The notes: generated by a model not told the origin, from the sequence alone. A stretch of DNA of 14,709 nt from Rickettsiales bacterium (GCA_947441695.1 CANEUK010000012.1:1-14709); one strand, 5' to 3'; shown: positions 1 to 7,277, counted from the stretch's first letter. A program made the numbers and translations.

Positions 1-212
1 ATTTTATCACGCCGACAATTTGGAATTGGTATTGCATCTTCGATCGCCATAATCATTGGCAAATTATTGCCGACTCGCTGAAATTTTGCCAAGAAACCAA
101 GGGCTTGGAATTGGAAATGGTCTTCGGCTAATTTGGATTCAAAGATTAAGGTTTTGGGATGGTGAGGAAGGTTTGAGAAATGAACGTGTGGAAAATGGGT
201 TGAAAAACTATT
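1..212 (-). pseudogene. Open minus-strand frame without a start codon, possible gene remnant
   Basis: The minus strand is open for about 70 codons, from just after a TAA (complement of 213-215) to the window edge, with no start codon near its beginning. The translation looks protein-like (pieces such as HHPKTLIFESKLAEDHF and NNLPMIMAIEDAIPIPN) but I do not recognise a family. The plus strand is also open in one frame to a TAA at 129-131, so the strand is uncertain. The frame begins inside a diverged repeat (177-222) and lies beside a repeat array, which suits a truncated gene end. It could equally be non-coding. Confidence 0.25.
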
Positions 213-222
213 TTAGCGCAGG
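177..222 (+). repeat. Diverged direct repeat, copy 1
   Basis: This 46-bp stretch matches 682-726 in the same orientation. Both start with GAAATGAAC(G/T)TGTGGA (15 of 16 bases the same) and end with AGCGCAGG; the middle is more diverged, with one indel. It looks like an old dispersed repeat, and the two copies bracket the tandem array. Confidence 0.5.
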
Positions 223-236
223 AATTCTGGTTTGGA

Positions 237-278
237 AAAAACCCCTCACCCCAACCCTCTCCCGCAAGGGGAGAGGGA
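237..278 (+). repeat. 42-bp inverted repeat, left arm
   Basis: This segment is the exact reverse complement of 471-512. It contains its own hairpin: CCCTCTCCC (255-263) pairs with GGGAGAGGG (269-277) around loop GCAAG. The motif CCCTCACCCCAACCCTCTCC is a widespread bacterial dispersed palindrome; it produces spurious peptides like PSPQPSPARGEG when translated. The arms enclose 192 bp. Confidence 0.9.
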
Positions 279-467
279 GTTAAACCGAGTTCGATCTTAC
301 TCCATCACTAATAAAGAGAGGGAGTTAAACCGAGTTTGATTTGTTCTCTTTCTAACAAGAGAGTTAAACCGAGTTTGATTTGTTCTCTTTCTAACAAGAG
401 GGAGTTAAAACGAGTTCGATCTGCTCTTTCTAAAAAGGGGGTAGAGATTGTTAAACCGAGTTCGATC
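279..467 (+). repeat. Five-copy tandem array of a ~41-bp unit
   Basis: The core GTTAAACCGAGTTYGATYT recurs five times, starting at 279, 324, 363, 404 and 450 (spacings 45, 39, 41 and 46 bp), with small changes such as AAAACG in copy 4. Between cores, copies 2 and 3 carry CTCTT-TCTAAC-AAGAG, a small stem-loop (first at 346-361). The sequences between cores resemble each other, so these are tandem repeats and not CRISPR spacers. The array fills the space between the arms of the 42-bp inverted repeat. Function unknown; it may be amplification of the flank of the dispersed palindrome. Confidence 0.8.
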
Positions 468-470
468 TAC

Positions 471-512
471 TCCCTCTCCCCTTGCGGGAGAGGGTTGGGG
501 TGAGGGGTTTTT
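471..512 (-). repeat. 42-bp inverted repeat, right arm
   Basis: This is the exact reverse complement of 237-278 and carries the same 9-bp hairpin. Complete identity over 42 bp implies recent duplication or gene conversion, since the neighbouring repeats have diverged. The five-copy array lies between the arms. Confidence 0.9.
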
Positions 513-632
513 ATATTCAGCAAAACAATGCCTAAAATGTTTTTTAACGGGCTGATTTTTTCGAGTTTTTCTTGGTAGTTCAAATAATTGCCAATGTCGC
601 AAAAATAAATTTCGCCATTTTTTCCCCTCGCA

Positions 633-655
633 GGACGGGATTTGCAATTCTGTCC
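633..655. repeat. Imperfect palindrome GGACGGG...GTCC, copy 1
   Basis: The 23-bp sequence begins GGACGGGATTTGCAA and ends TCTGTCC, and reads nearly the same on the other strand. A relative (GGACGGGGTTTGTAA...GTTC) lies at 695-718. The two are 62 bp apart and look like members of a small dispersed palindromic family. Confidence 0.45.
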
Positions 656-681
656 TCACGTTTGGTTAAACTTAAATTAAG

Positions 682-726
682 GAAATGAACTTGTGGACGG
701 GGTTTGTAAACCCAGTTCAGCGCAGG
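682..726 (+). repeat. Diverged direct repeat, copy 2, with an internal palindrome
   Basis: This 45-bp partner of 177-222 shares both ends (GAAATGAAC and AGCGCAGG). It contains the palindrome at 695-718, whose core GGGTTTGTAAACCC is perfect. In copy 1 the palindrome has decayed, so copy 2 is closer to the ancestral form. Downstream, 727-871 holds only short open stretches and no gene I can support. Confidence 0.5.
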
Positions 727-871
727 TTAATTGCCTATTAAAAAACCTTGTTTTTATCAGTTGCCTCAAATTGGCGATGAATACAGGCTTGTTTTTAAAT
801 TTAGTTCTTCGTAAGACGAGCAAATTGGGCTTTCCAATGCTGTTTTAAATATTAATCGAAATATCAAGAAT

Positions 872-1303
872 ATGACTACTTCACGCGACCCAAATTCAGT
901 AATTTATATAGGTTTTTGGAAAAGATTTTTGGCGTATATTATTGACGCTATTGTAATTACTCCGATCTGTTTAATCGCAATATTACCTTTTTTTTCAAAA
1001 CTTGATCCTGATTCAATTTTTTCAAACATTTTTGTTTTTGTGATCTTGATGACGCTATCTTGGATTTATTCAGCAGGCTTACAATCTTCATCTTGGCAAG
1101 CTACTGTCGGTAAAAAAGTTTTGGGAATTATAGTGGTTGATGAATATGGTGATCGTCTAACTTTAAAAAGGGCGACAGGTCGTTTTTTTGCTTCGATTCT
1201 TTCCTCGTTTTGTTTTAATGTTGGCTACATAATTGTAGCTTTTACCAAGCATAAACAAGGCTTGCACGACAAAATTGCAAAAACTTTTGTTATCAAAAAA
1301 TAA
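872..1303 (+). CDS. RDD-family membrane protein
   Basis: A 143-residue inner-membrane protein of the RDD family, named for conserved Arg and Asp residues; most members have no proven role, though some are linked to ion or solute transport. Visible features are the opening GFWKRFLAYIIDAIV (R18, D25), hydrophobic segments near residues 20-40, 50-70 and 105-125, the loop QATVGKKVLGIIVVDEYG and the late HD pair (H132, D133), all typical of RDD proteins. The length is normal. No clear Shine-Dalgarno sequence precedes the ATG. It is the first gene of the operon, and its stop overlaps the purN start by one base (TAATG at 1301-1305). Family assignment is firm; substrate unknown. Confidence 0.85.
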   Translation: MTTSRDPNSVIYIGFWKRFLAYIIDAIVITPICLIAILPFFSKLDPDSIFSNIFVFVILMTLSWIYSAGLQSSSWQATVGKKVLGIIVVDEYGDRLTLKRATGRFFASILSSFCFNVGYIIVAFTKHKQGLHDKIAKTFVIKK

Positions 1304-1914
1304 TGGCTAAAAAAACCAAAATCGCAATTTTAATTTCAGGGCGCGGATCTAACATGCAAGCTCTTGTAAAGGCTTGTGAAAATGTTGATTTTCCGGCAGA
1401 AGTTGCGCTGGTTTTGTCGAATAAAATTGACGCTGCTGGATTGGAATTTGCCAAACAAAAAGGAATTAAAACCGCGATTATTGAACATCAAAATTTTTCA
1501 CAAAAAAATTTTCCAAACAAAACCAAAGAAGAATTGCGCCAAAATTTTGACAAAAAAGTGAGCGAAGAAATTGAAAAATCTGGCGCAAAATTCATCTGTT
1601 TGGCGGGTTTTATGCGATTGTTGTCGCCTTGGTTTGTTGAACGCTGGTTTGATTGTTTGATTAATATTCACCCTTCGCTTTTGCCTGAATTTAAAGGTGC
1701 CGACGCCGTTGGCGACGCAATAAAAGCGGGCGCGAAAATTTCAGGTTGCACGGTTCATTTTGTGCGCCAAGAAATGGATTCGGGGCCAATTATTTTGCAG
1801 GCCAAAGTTGCACTAAACCCAAACGAAACAAAAGAAACTCTTGCAGCAAAAATTTTACAAAAAGAACATGAAATTTATCCGCAAGCTCTAAAAAAAATAT
1901 TACTTAAAAAATGA
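1303..1914 (+). CDS. purN: Phosphoribosylglycinamide formyltransferase (GART)
   Basis: This cytoplasmic enzyme moves the formyl group of 10-formyl-tetrahydrofolate onto glycinamide ribonucleotide, the third step of purine synthesis. The 203-residue protein has the usual length. It shows the phosphate-binding GRGSNM (13-18), the catalytic N121 and H123 in NIHPSLLPEFKGADA, and D159 in MDSGPI, equivalent to the Asn-His-Asp trio of E. coli PurN. It is not Fmt, the related tRNA formyltransferase, which is about 100 residues longer. The start overlaps the RDD stop (TAATG) and the stop overlaps def (ATGA). Purine synthesis genes are missing from Rickettsia proper, so the gene points to a less reduced lineage. 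Confidence 0.95.
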   Translation: MAKKTKIAILISGRGSNMQALVKACENVDFPAEVALVLSNKIDAAGLEFAKQKGIKTAIIEHQNFSQKNFPNKTKEELRQNFDKKVSEEIEKSGAKFICLAGFMRLLSPWFVERWFDCLINIHPSLLPEFKGADAVGDAIKAGAKISGCTVHFVRQEMDSGPIILQAKVALNPNETKETLAAKILQKEHEIYPQALKKILLKK

Positions 1915-2468
1915 AAATTTTGCCTTTGATTATTGCGCCAAATCAGCTGCTTAAAAAAATTTCTGCGCCAGTTGAAAAAATTGACGAAAATTTGCGCCAA
2001 TTTATGCGCGACATGGTAAACACAATGTACGCCGAAAGCGGAATTGGTTTGGCGGCAGTTCAAGTTGGAGTTTTATCGAGAATTTTGGTTATCGACATTA
2101 ATTACGAAGTTGAAGATCACGATCATTATCACGACCACGAAAATTGTGGCGGATTTCATGTTAAAAACACCAATCCACGCTTTTTTGTAAATCCCGAAAT
2201 TATTAAAAATTCTGAAGAAAAATCTTCTTACAAAGAAGGTTGTTTGTCTTTTCCAAATGCTCGTTCCGAGGTTATTCGTCCAAAAAAAGTGACGGTAAAA
2301 TATTTAGACTTCAACGGCAAAGAACAAGTTGAAGAAATGGAAGGAATTCTTGCAACTTGCATTCAACACGAAATTGATCACTTAAACGGCATTACTTTTG
2401 TTGATCATATTTCAAAGTTAAAACGCGACATGATTTTAAATAAAATGAAAAAACTTCACAAAAAATGA
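1911..2468 (+). CDS. def: Peptide deformylase with a His-rich insert
   Basis: This metalloenzyme removes the N-formyl group from new polypeptides. All three motifs are present: GIGLAAVQ (44-51), EGCLS (109-113) and HEIDH (153-157); C111, H153 and H157 should bind the metal and E154 acts in catalysis. The 185-residue length and C-terminal SKLKRDMILNKMKKL resemble rickettsial deformylases. Between the strand ILVIDI and FFVNPEI is an extended loop (about 66-88) with H70, H72, H74, H76, C79 and H83, in the pattern DHDHYHDHEN. The family has a variable loop here, but not usually so rich in His. The gene overlaps purN and the next gene by ATGA. It often sits with fmt elsewhere; here its neighbour is purN. 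Confidence 0.95.
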   Translation: MKILPLIIAPNQLLKKISAPVEKIDENLRQFMRDMVNTMYAESGIGLAAVQVGVLSRILVIDINYEVEDHDHYHDHENCGGFHVKNTNPRFFVNPEIIKNSEEKSSYKEGCLSFPNARSEVIRPKKVTVKYLDFNGKEQVEEMEGILATCIQHEIDHLNGITFVDHISKLKRDMILNKMKKLHKK

Positions 2469-3661
2469 AACATTATCGCTACAAGGCAATTGATCAAGAT
2501 GGTCAATATTCTAACTCAAAACTTTCCGCCGAAAATCCTTCAGATTTAGCAACAATTTTACGTTCAAGAGCTTTAGAATTAATCTCTTACAAAGAAGAAA
2601 AGCAAAAATCATTAGGGTTATTTGGTGGAATAAAAAACAAAGAATTGATTTCGATATTTGTTCATCTTGAGCAACTTGAAAGAGCGGGGGTTTCGATTGT
2701 TGATTCGATTAGCGATTTAAGAGAAAGCGCCGATTCGCCGCGAGTAAAAAACCTGATGCAAGAAATTCACGATTCAATCAAAAACGGCAATTTATTTTCA
2801 GAAAGCTTGAAAAAACATCCAAAAATTTTTAACCCGATTCACGTGGGATTAATTACAATGGGTGAAAAAACTGGTAATTTAACCAACTCTTTTGTCAGTA
2901 TTATTGAAGACTTAAAATGGAGCATGGACATCAAAAGAAAAACCAGAAAGGCAACAATTGGGCCAAGTTTTGGTATTTTGATGATGTTTGCTGTTATTGG
3001 CGTGATGACCACGGTTGTAGTTCCAAAGGTAACTGGTTTTATAGTTTCGCAAGGTCTTGATTTGCCATTTACCACAATTTCTCTGATAAAATTTTCTGAC
3101 TTCGTTAAAAATAACTGGTATTTGATTATTTTTTCTGTGCCGTTTACTTGGCTTTTATTGAAGTTTTTGTCGCGCTCTCCCGAACTTGCCATCAAAATTG
3201 ACAAGCTAAAATTAAAAATGCCAATTTTTGGCGGCATCATAAGCAAAATTGACTCGGCAAAATTTTGTCAGTTTTTTGCTATGACTTTTAAAAGCGGACT
3301 TGGTGTTATTGAGTGTTTAGAAGCCGCCAGTGGCGTGATTAAAAACAGAGCAATAAAAAACAGCATCGCATCGGTTAAACAGCAAGTTTCTGATGGTCAA
3401 TCTTTGGCAAAAGCTTTGGCTTCAAGCGGTTATTTTCCAAACTTGGTGGTCAGAATGTTTAAAATTGGCGAAGAAAGCGGAAACATGGAAACCGCGCTTC
3501 AAAACATAAAATATTTTTACGACCGCGAAATTAACGACTCAATTGACCGGCTGGTTGGAATGATTCAGCCAACTTTAACAATTGTGATGGGCGGAATGAT
3601 TGCTTGGATAACCATCGCCGTTTTTGGCCCAATTTACGGCAGCTTCTCAAAAATGAATTAA
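2465..3661 (+). CDS. Type II secretion/type IV pilus inner-membrane platform protein (GspF/PilC family)
   Basis: A 398-residue polytopic protein that in type IV pili and type II secretion forms the membrane platform coupling the cytoplasmic ATPase to pilin assembly. Two copies of the T2SSF domain are visible, about residues 62-187 and 265-388, each with the family signature: GEKTGNL (133-139) and GEESGNM (335-341). Hydrophobic segments lie near 165-187, 217-236 and 368-390. The N-terminal YRYKAIDQDGQ is the usual beta-rich start of PilC/GspF. No ATPase, pilin or secretin gene is nearby, so the rest of the machine, if present, is elsewhere. It overlaps def (ATGA) and bioD (TAATG). PilC and GspF cannot be told apart from sequence alone. 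Confidence 0.9.
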   Translation: MKHYRYKAIDQDGQYSNSKLSAENPSDLATILRSRALELISYKEEKQKSLGLFGGIKNKELISIFVHLEQLERAGVSIVDSISDLRESADSPRVKNLMQEIHDSIKNGNLFSESLKKHPKIFNPIHVGLITMGEKTGNLTNSFVSIIEDLKWSMDIKRKTRKATIGPSFGILMMFAVIGVMTTVVVPKVTGFIVSQGLDLPFTTISLIKFSDFVKNNWYLIIFSVPFTWLLLKFLSRSPELAIKIDKLKLKMPIFGGIISKIDSAKFCQFFAMTFKSGLGVIECLEAASGVIKNRAIKNSIASVKQQVSDGQSLAKALASSGYFPNLVVRMFKIGEESGNMETALQNIKYFYDREINDSIDRLVGMIQPTLTIVMGGMIAWITIAVFGPIYGSFSKMN

Positions 3662-4329
3662 TGTCAGAAATTTTTTTTGTAGTTGGAATTTCAACTGATA
3701 TTGGAAAAACATTTTTAGTTGAAAAAATTTGCCAAAATTTAGTTCAAAAAAAAATGCCCGTTAATGCAATCAAGCCAATTGCAAGCGGATTTAACGATGA
3801 TGATAAAAACAGCGATTCAGCAAAAATTTTAACCGCACTTAATTTAGAATTTTCGAAAAAAAACCTCGATCAAATAACTCCTTGGCGTTTTTCCCAAAGC
3901 GCTTCTCCGCACAAAGCGGCAGAAACTCACGGCGTAAAAATCAACTTTTTGGCAGTAAAAAAATTTTGTCAGCAAAAAATTATATCAGCAAAAAATCTGC
4001 ACCAAACTTTGTTAATTGAGTCTGCTGGCGGCTTGATGACGCCAATTAACCAAAAAAAAACTTTTTTAGACTTAGCACAAGAATTGAAAGTTCCGGTTTT
4101 GTTAGTAAGTGCCAATTATTTAGGTTCAATTAGTCACACGCTTTGCGCTGTTGAAGCCTTAAAAAGCAAAAAAATTTTAGTAGAAAAAATTATTGTCAAT
4201 GAAAACTTGCCGATGTTTCAAAAAAATAGCCTAATTAGTTGCGAAGAATTCGTTGAAACAATTTTTGGCTTTACAAAAATCGAAACCATTTCTTTTGAAG
4301 ACTTTTTTAAAAAACCCATTGAAATCTAA
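3661..4329 (+). CDS. bioD: Dethiobiotin synthetase
   Basis: This enzyme uses ATP and CO2 to close the ureido ring of 7,8-diaminopelargonate, giving dethiobiotin, the penultimate step to biotin. I chose the ATG at 3661, which overlaps the preceding stop as TAATG and gives 222 residues, the usual length; the upstream in-frame ATG at 3604 would lie inside the PilC/GspF gene and add 19 unrelated residues. Motifs: P-loop GISTDIGKT (9-17), KPIASG (38-43) with the substrate-binding Lys, a likely Mg-binding D52, and ESAGG (120-124), where most members have EGAGG. It is last in the operon. No other bio gene is in the window, so the pathway is either dispersed or incomplete. Confidence 0.92.
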   Translation: MSEIFFVVGISTDIGKTFLVEKICQNLVQKKMPVNAIKPIASGFNDDDKNSDSAKILTALNLEFSKKNLDQITPWRFSQSASPHKAAETHGVKINFLAVKKFCQQKIISAKNLHQTLLIESAGGLMTPINQKKTFLDLAQELKVPVLLVSANYLGSISHTLCAVEALKSKKILVEKIIVNENLPMFQKNSLISCEEFVETIFGFTKIETISFEDFFKKPIEI

Positions 4330-4386
4330 ATTAAAATAAAACCTTACATCTTCAATCAGCTTTGGTGTTTTGGTTACAAGTAATTA

Positions 4387-4415
4387 TTAAAAATGGGTGC
4401 TGTTTATGCTAATAT
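4387..4415 (+). promoter_or_regulatory. Candidate promoter for the ankyrin gene
   Basis: TTAAAA (4387-4392) and an extended -10 TGC-TAATAT (hexamer 4410-4415) are 17 bp apart and lie about 50 bp before the ankyrin ATG. Each hexamer matches four of six consensus bases. In such AT-rich DNA chance matches are common, so this is only a candidate. The whole 134-bp gap after bioD has no clear intrinsic terminator. Confidence 0.25.
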
Positions 4416-4463
4416 TGTTTTTTTAAGGTGTTTAATTTTTAACTAAAAAATCGAAACTCTAAT

Positions 4464-7277
4464 ATGAAAGAAAAAGTAAAAGGTGCAAACGAATCGTACG
4501 CAAACCAAAAACTCCTAGAAAGAAAAAATAGCGGTTTTGAATTAAGCGAAATCACAAATATCGTTCAACAAGATCTTGATCGAAGATCAGTAGGAGCGGA
4601 TAGCTATTTAATAGATGATTATAATTATTGGAAAGCGCGCTGTGATAATAAAGAAATGTATAATCAAACTTCCAAAGAAGAAGTTAAAAACCAAATAACA
4701 AATCTTTTTGAAAAGATTAAAAATTTAAAAGATGATAGCGAAAATTTTTTATATCAAAACCATCTAACTGCGATTGGTTTTTTAGAAAATAATCTAATAG
4801 GTAAATTCGGTGGTGCAGAATCCAAAGACATTCCAGATATGGTTTTGCAGGTCATTACTTTTTTTGATCAAATAGAAAAGATTGAAACAAGTGAAAGAAA
4901 AGAACATTTTCTACAACAATTTCCAATGAAGGAAAAAGATGATTATAATTGTTCAGGAGGTTTTTCTGCTCGCTTAGGTCCAATATTAATGATACTAAAC
5001 TCTAGTAATGAAGCCGCTGCTTCAGCACATTTGTCAGCAGTTTTAGCTTCTCCATTAAATAAAGGAAATAACGTTCACAACGCATCTTTAATTTCCGCAA
5101 TTAACAATATAAGTCTTGGGGATGAATATTATTTTTTGCCAATTCAACAAAAATCAGCGCAAGATTTATGGGAAGCCTCTATCAACTATATCACAAAAAT
5201 CCAAGAACAATTCTCAAATAATCAAGCTATAGTTAAAAAAGATTTACTAAACTTAGCAACGATATTTGACGAAAGAAAAAAAGAGTTATTCGAAGAAAAA
5301 TTAAATAAAAAATCTGAATCACAAGAGAAAAAATCCTTAAGAAAATATACAGATGCTTTAGAAGACTATGCGCTAAAAGATGCAGGTTTTTACGCATATG
5401 ACGAACACTCTATGCCAGTAGACATCATTGATAGCAAGGTTCAAGCTGAGCTAGATAAACGAATACCACAATATTATCCGCTTGGTATTAAAGAGCATCC
5501 AATTCTAAGTGATAACATCGAAAATATTAAGTTATATGAAAGCGATAGCACTAAAAAATTTATTTTTGATATACTAAACACTAATTACAAAAAATATTCA
5601 ATCGATGAATCTCATGAAGAAATAGTTGGAGCCACAGAAAGCAAAGGAGAAACCCCCGAAGAAACCAATTATAAAATCGGAAATTCGGTAGAAGAAATTT
5701 CAGTTAATGATTATCCCTTAAAACTATTAGCATTAAACTATCTTTGGATAGGATGTAAAAAATATACCAATCCACTAGAACCTATTCTTCTTAGATCAGA
5801 AAAAATTGTGTTAGATTTTTTAGAAAAAAATAAGGATGAACAAAAAATAATAATCCAAGGTTATTGCTCAAAATTACATGATGATTTATTAAAATCGTTT
5901 GATGAAAAACAAACTATGTCTGATATAAAAATAGCAGATATTGGAGAAGAAATAGAAAATTATATCACAAATTTTAGTCATAAAAATAACCAAGACTTGC
6001 TATTTGTTTCTGCCCAAAACGGCCATCTTGAGGCAGTTAACCAAATTCTTAGAAAAAAATTAGTTCAAGATCTTAATCAAGCTGACAGAAATGGAGATAC
6101 AGCCTTAATTATCGCAGCAGAAAAGGGTCATAAAGAAATAGTTGATTTGCTTCTAGATAGAGGTGCTAAACCTAATCAAGCTAATAGAAATGGAGATACA
6201 GCCTTAATTTGGGCAGCAGAACAGGGTCATAAAGAAATAGTTGATTTGCTTCTAGATAGAGGTGCTAATCCTAATCAAGCTGAAAACAATGGAGATACAG
6301 CCTTAATTTGGGCGGTAGTAAAGGGTCATAAAGAAATAGTTGAGTTGCTTCTAAAAAAAGAAGGTGTTGATCCTAATCAAACTAACATATATGGAGTTAC
6401 AGCCTTAATTTTGGCAGCACAAAAAGGTCATGAAAAAGTAGTTGAGTTGCTTCTAAAAAAAGAAGGTGTTGATTCTAATAAACCTAACAAAAATGGAGAA
6501 AAAGCCTTAATTATCGCGGCACAAAAGGGTCATAAAGAAATAGTTGAATCGCTTCTAAATAAAGAAGGTGTTGATCCTAATCAAACTAACATATATGGAG
6601 ATACAGCCTTAATTTTGGCAGCACAAGAAGGTCATGAAAAAGTAGTTGAATCGCTTCTAGATAGAGGTGTTGATCCTAATCAACCTAACAAAGATGGAGT
6701 TACAGCCTTAATTGTCGCGGCATATAAGGAACATGAAAAAGTAGTTGGGTTGCTTCTAAGGCACGGAGTTGATTTTAGAAATGATCAAGGGGCGATTCGT
6801 TATTTGGGTTTATCTGATCTTTTAGTTCAGTGTCAAAATATAGAAAATTGCGCCCAACAAATAAGCTCTAAAATAGCTACAACTAATAATTTTAGCCAAA
6901 ATGCTATAGAAAAGCTTAATCCCTTAATTTATCGGTCTTTGTGTAAAAATGTTTTTATTAGTAATGACCCGCAATCTATCAATAATTCAATTCAACTTAT
7001 TAATTCCAAACAAGATTCGATTGCTGAAAATCTTAGTTCAGACATTGCTCCCATTTTAAGAAAATCTAAATCTATAATGGGTTCATATCAAAGTTTTGAT
7101 CATCTAAATCAGGATAATGTCTCTATTATCAATGAAGCCATAGAGAAATTCTTTAATACCCAAACTAATGAATCTGAAAATACAAATTCTAAAGAATCTG
7201 GCGGTGTTAAAATTAAGAGTATTGATCAATTGAACACGAAAATAACAGCAAAACCAGTAAGTTTTTTGAAAATATAA
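4464..7277 (+). CDS. Ankyrin-repeat protein, candidate secreted effector
   Basis: A 937-residue soluble protein with no signal peptide or membrane segment. Residues 1-509 match no family I recognise; they are charged, with a C-x-G motif (NCSGGFSARL, 162-171) and coiled-coil-like stretches such as KKELFEEKLNKK. Residues 510-539 look like a degenerate ankyrin repeat, followed by seven canonical repeats of 33-34 residues (540-773) with the GDTALI.AA..GH.EIV..LL pattern. Residues 774-937 form a non-repeat tail ending in a Lys-containing stretch (KITAKPVSFLKI). Ankyrin proteins bind other proteins, and in Rickettsiales and Legionella many are type IV secretion effectors; that role here is inference. 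It stands alone, 134 bp after bioD. Confidence 0.85.
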   Translation: MKEKVKGANESYANQKLLERKNSGFELSEITNIVQQDLDRRSVGADSYLIDDYNYWKARCDNKEMYNQTSKEEVKNQITNLFEKIKNLKDDSENFLYQNHLTAIGFLENNLIGKFGGAESKDIPDMVLQVITFFDQIEKIETSERKEHFLQQFPMKEKDDYNCSGGFSARLGPILMILNSSNEAAASAHLSAVLASPLNKGNNVHNASLISAINNISLGDEYYFLPIQQKSAQDLWEASINYITKIQEQFSNNQAIVKKDLLNLATIFDERKKELFEEKLNKKSESQEKKSLRKYTDALEDYALKDAGFYAYDEHSMPVDIIDSKVQAELDKRIPQYYPLGIKEHPILSDNIENIKLYESDSTKKFIFDILNTNYKKYSIDESHEEIVGATESKGETPEETNYKIGNSVEEISVNDYPLKLLALNYLWIGCKKYTNPLEPILLRSEKIVLDFLEKNKDEQKIIIQGYCSKLHDDLLKSFDEKQTMSDIKIADIGEEIENYITNFSHKNNQDLLFVSAQNGHLEAVNQILRKKLVQDLNQADRNGDTALIIAAEKGHKEIVDLLLDRGAKPNQANRNGDTALIWAAEQGHKEIVDLLLDRGANPNQAENNGDTALIWAVVKGHKEIVELLLKKEGVDPNQTNIYGVTALILAAQKGHEKVVELLLKKEGVDSNKPNKNGEKALIIAAQKGHKEIVESLLNKEGVDPNQTNIYGDTALILAAQEGHEKVVESLLDRGVDPNQPNKDGVTALIVAAYKEHEKVVGLLLRHGVDFRNDQGAIRYLGLSDLLVQCQNIENCAQQISSKIATTNNFSQNAIEKLNPLIYRSLCKNVFISNDPQSINNSIQLINSKQDSIAENLSSDIAPILRKSKSIMGSYQSFDHLNQDNVSIINEAIEKFFNTQTNESENTNSKESGGVKIKSIDQLNTKITAKPVSFLKI
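6081..6782 (+). repeat. Seven tandem ankyrin units at DNA level, 99-102 bp each
   Basis: Units start at 6081, 6180, 6279, 6381, 6483, 6585 and 6684. They remain very alike as DNA; for example AATGGAGATACAGCCTTAAT recurs. Units 1 and 2 are nearly identical. Units 4-5 (6381-6584) and 6-7 (6585-6782) appear to be a duplicated two-unit block: units 4 and 6 both open with TNIYG, units 5 and 7 with PNK. This fits recent expansion by recombination, so unit number may vary between strains. Confidence 0.85.

Larger units (their letters stand above)
467..726 (-). pseudogene. Open minus-strand frame running into the inverted repeat, possible gene remnant
   Basis: An 86-codon minus-strand frame runs from just after a TAA (complement of 727-729) to a TAG (complement of 467-469), with no ATG. 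Its middle reads like real protein (NGEIYFCDIGNYLNYQEKL, then KISPLKNILGIVLLN), and its tail is the translated palindrome (TPHPNPLPQGERE). One reading is a gene whose 3' part was replaced by repeat insertion, with the frame at 1-212 as a possible partner. The 5' part overlaps the repeat copy and palindromes at 633-726, so some of the protein-like look may come from repeats. I do not recognise the family. Confidence 0.3.

Noticed and set aside
56..283. 75-codon plus-strand frame
   Set aside because: It ends in the translated palindrome (LTPTLSRKGRG), has repeat-derived sequence in its middle and shows no family features.
279..467. CRISPR-like array of short repeats
   Set aside because: The sequences between cores resemble each other, spacing varies from 39 to 46 bp, and no cas genes are present; it is a tandem repeat.
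405..659. 84-codon minus-strand frame starting with ATG
   Set aside because: Much of it is translated repeat (PSPQPSPARGEG), and another frame on the same strand reads more like protein.
1303..1914. Methionyl-tRNA formyltransferase (fmt), expected beside def
   Set aside because: The protein is only 203 residues, has the PurN phosphate loop GRGSNM, and lacks the C-terminal tRNA-binding domain.
2465..3661. Evidence for a complete type II secretion or pilus locus
   Set aside because: Only the platform protein is present; no ATPase, pilin, peptidase or secretin gene is in the window.
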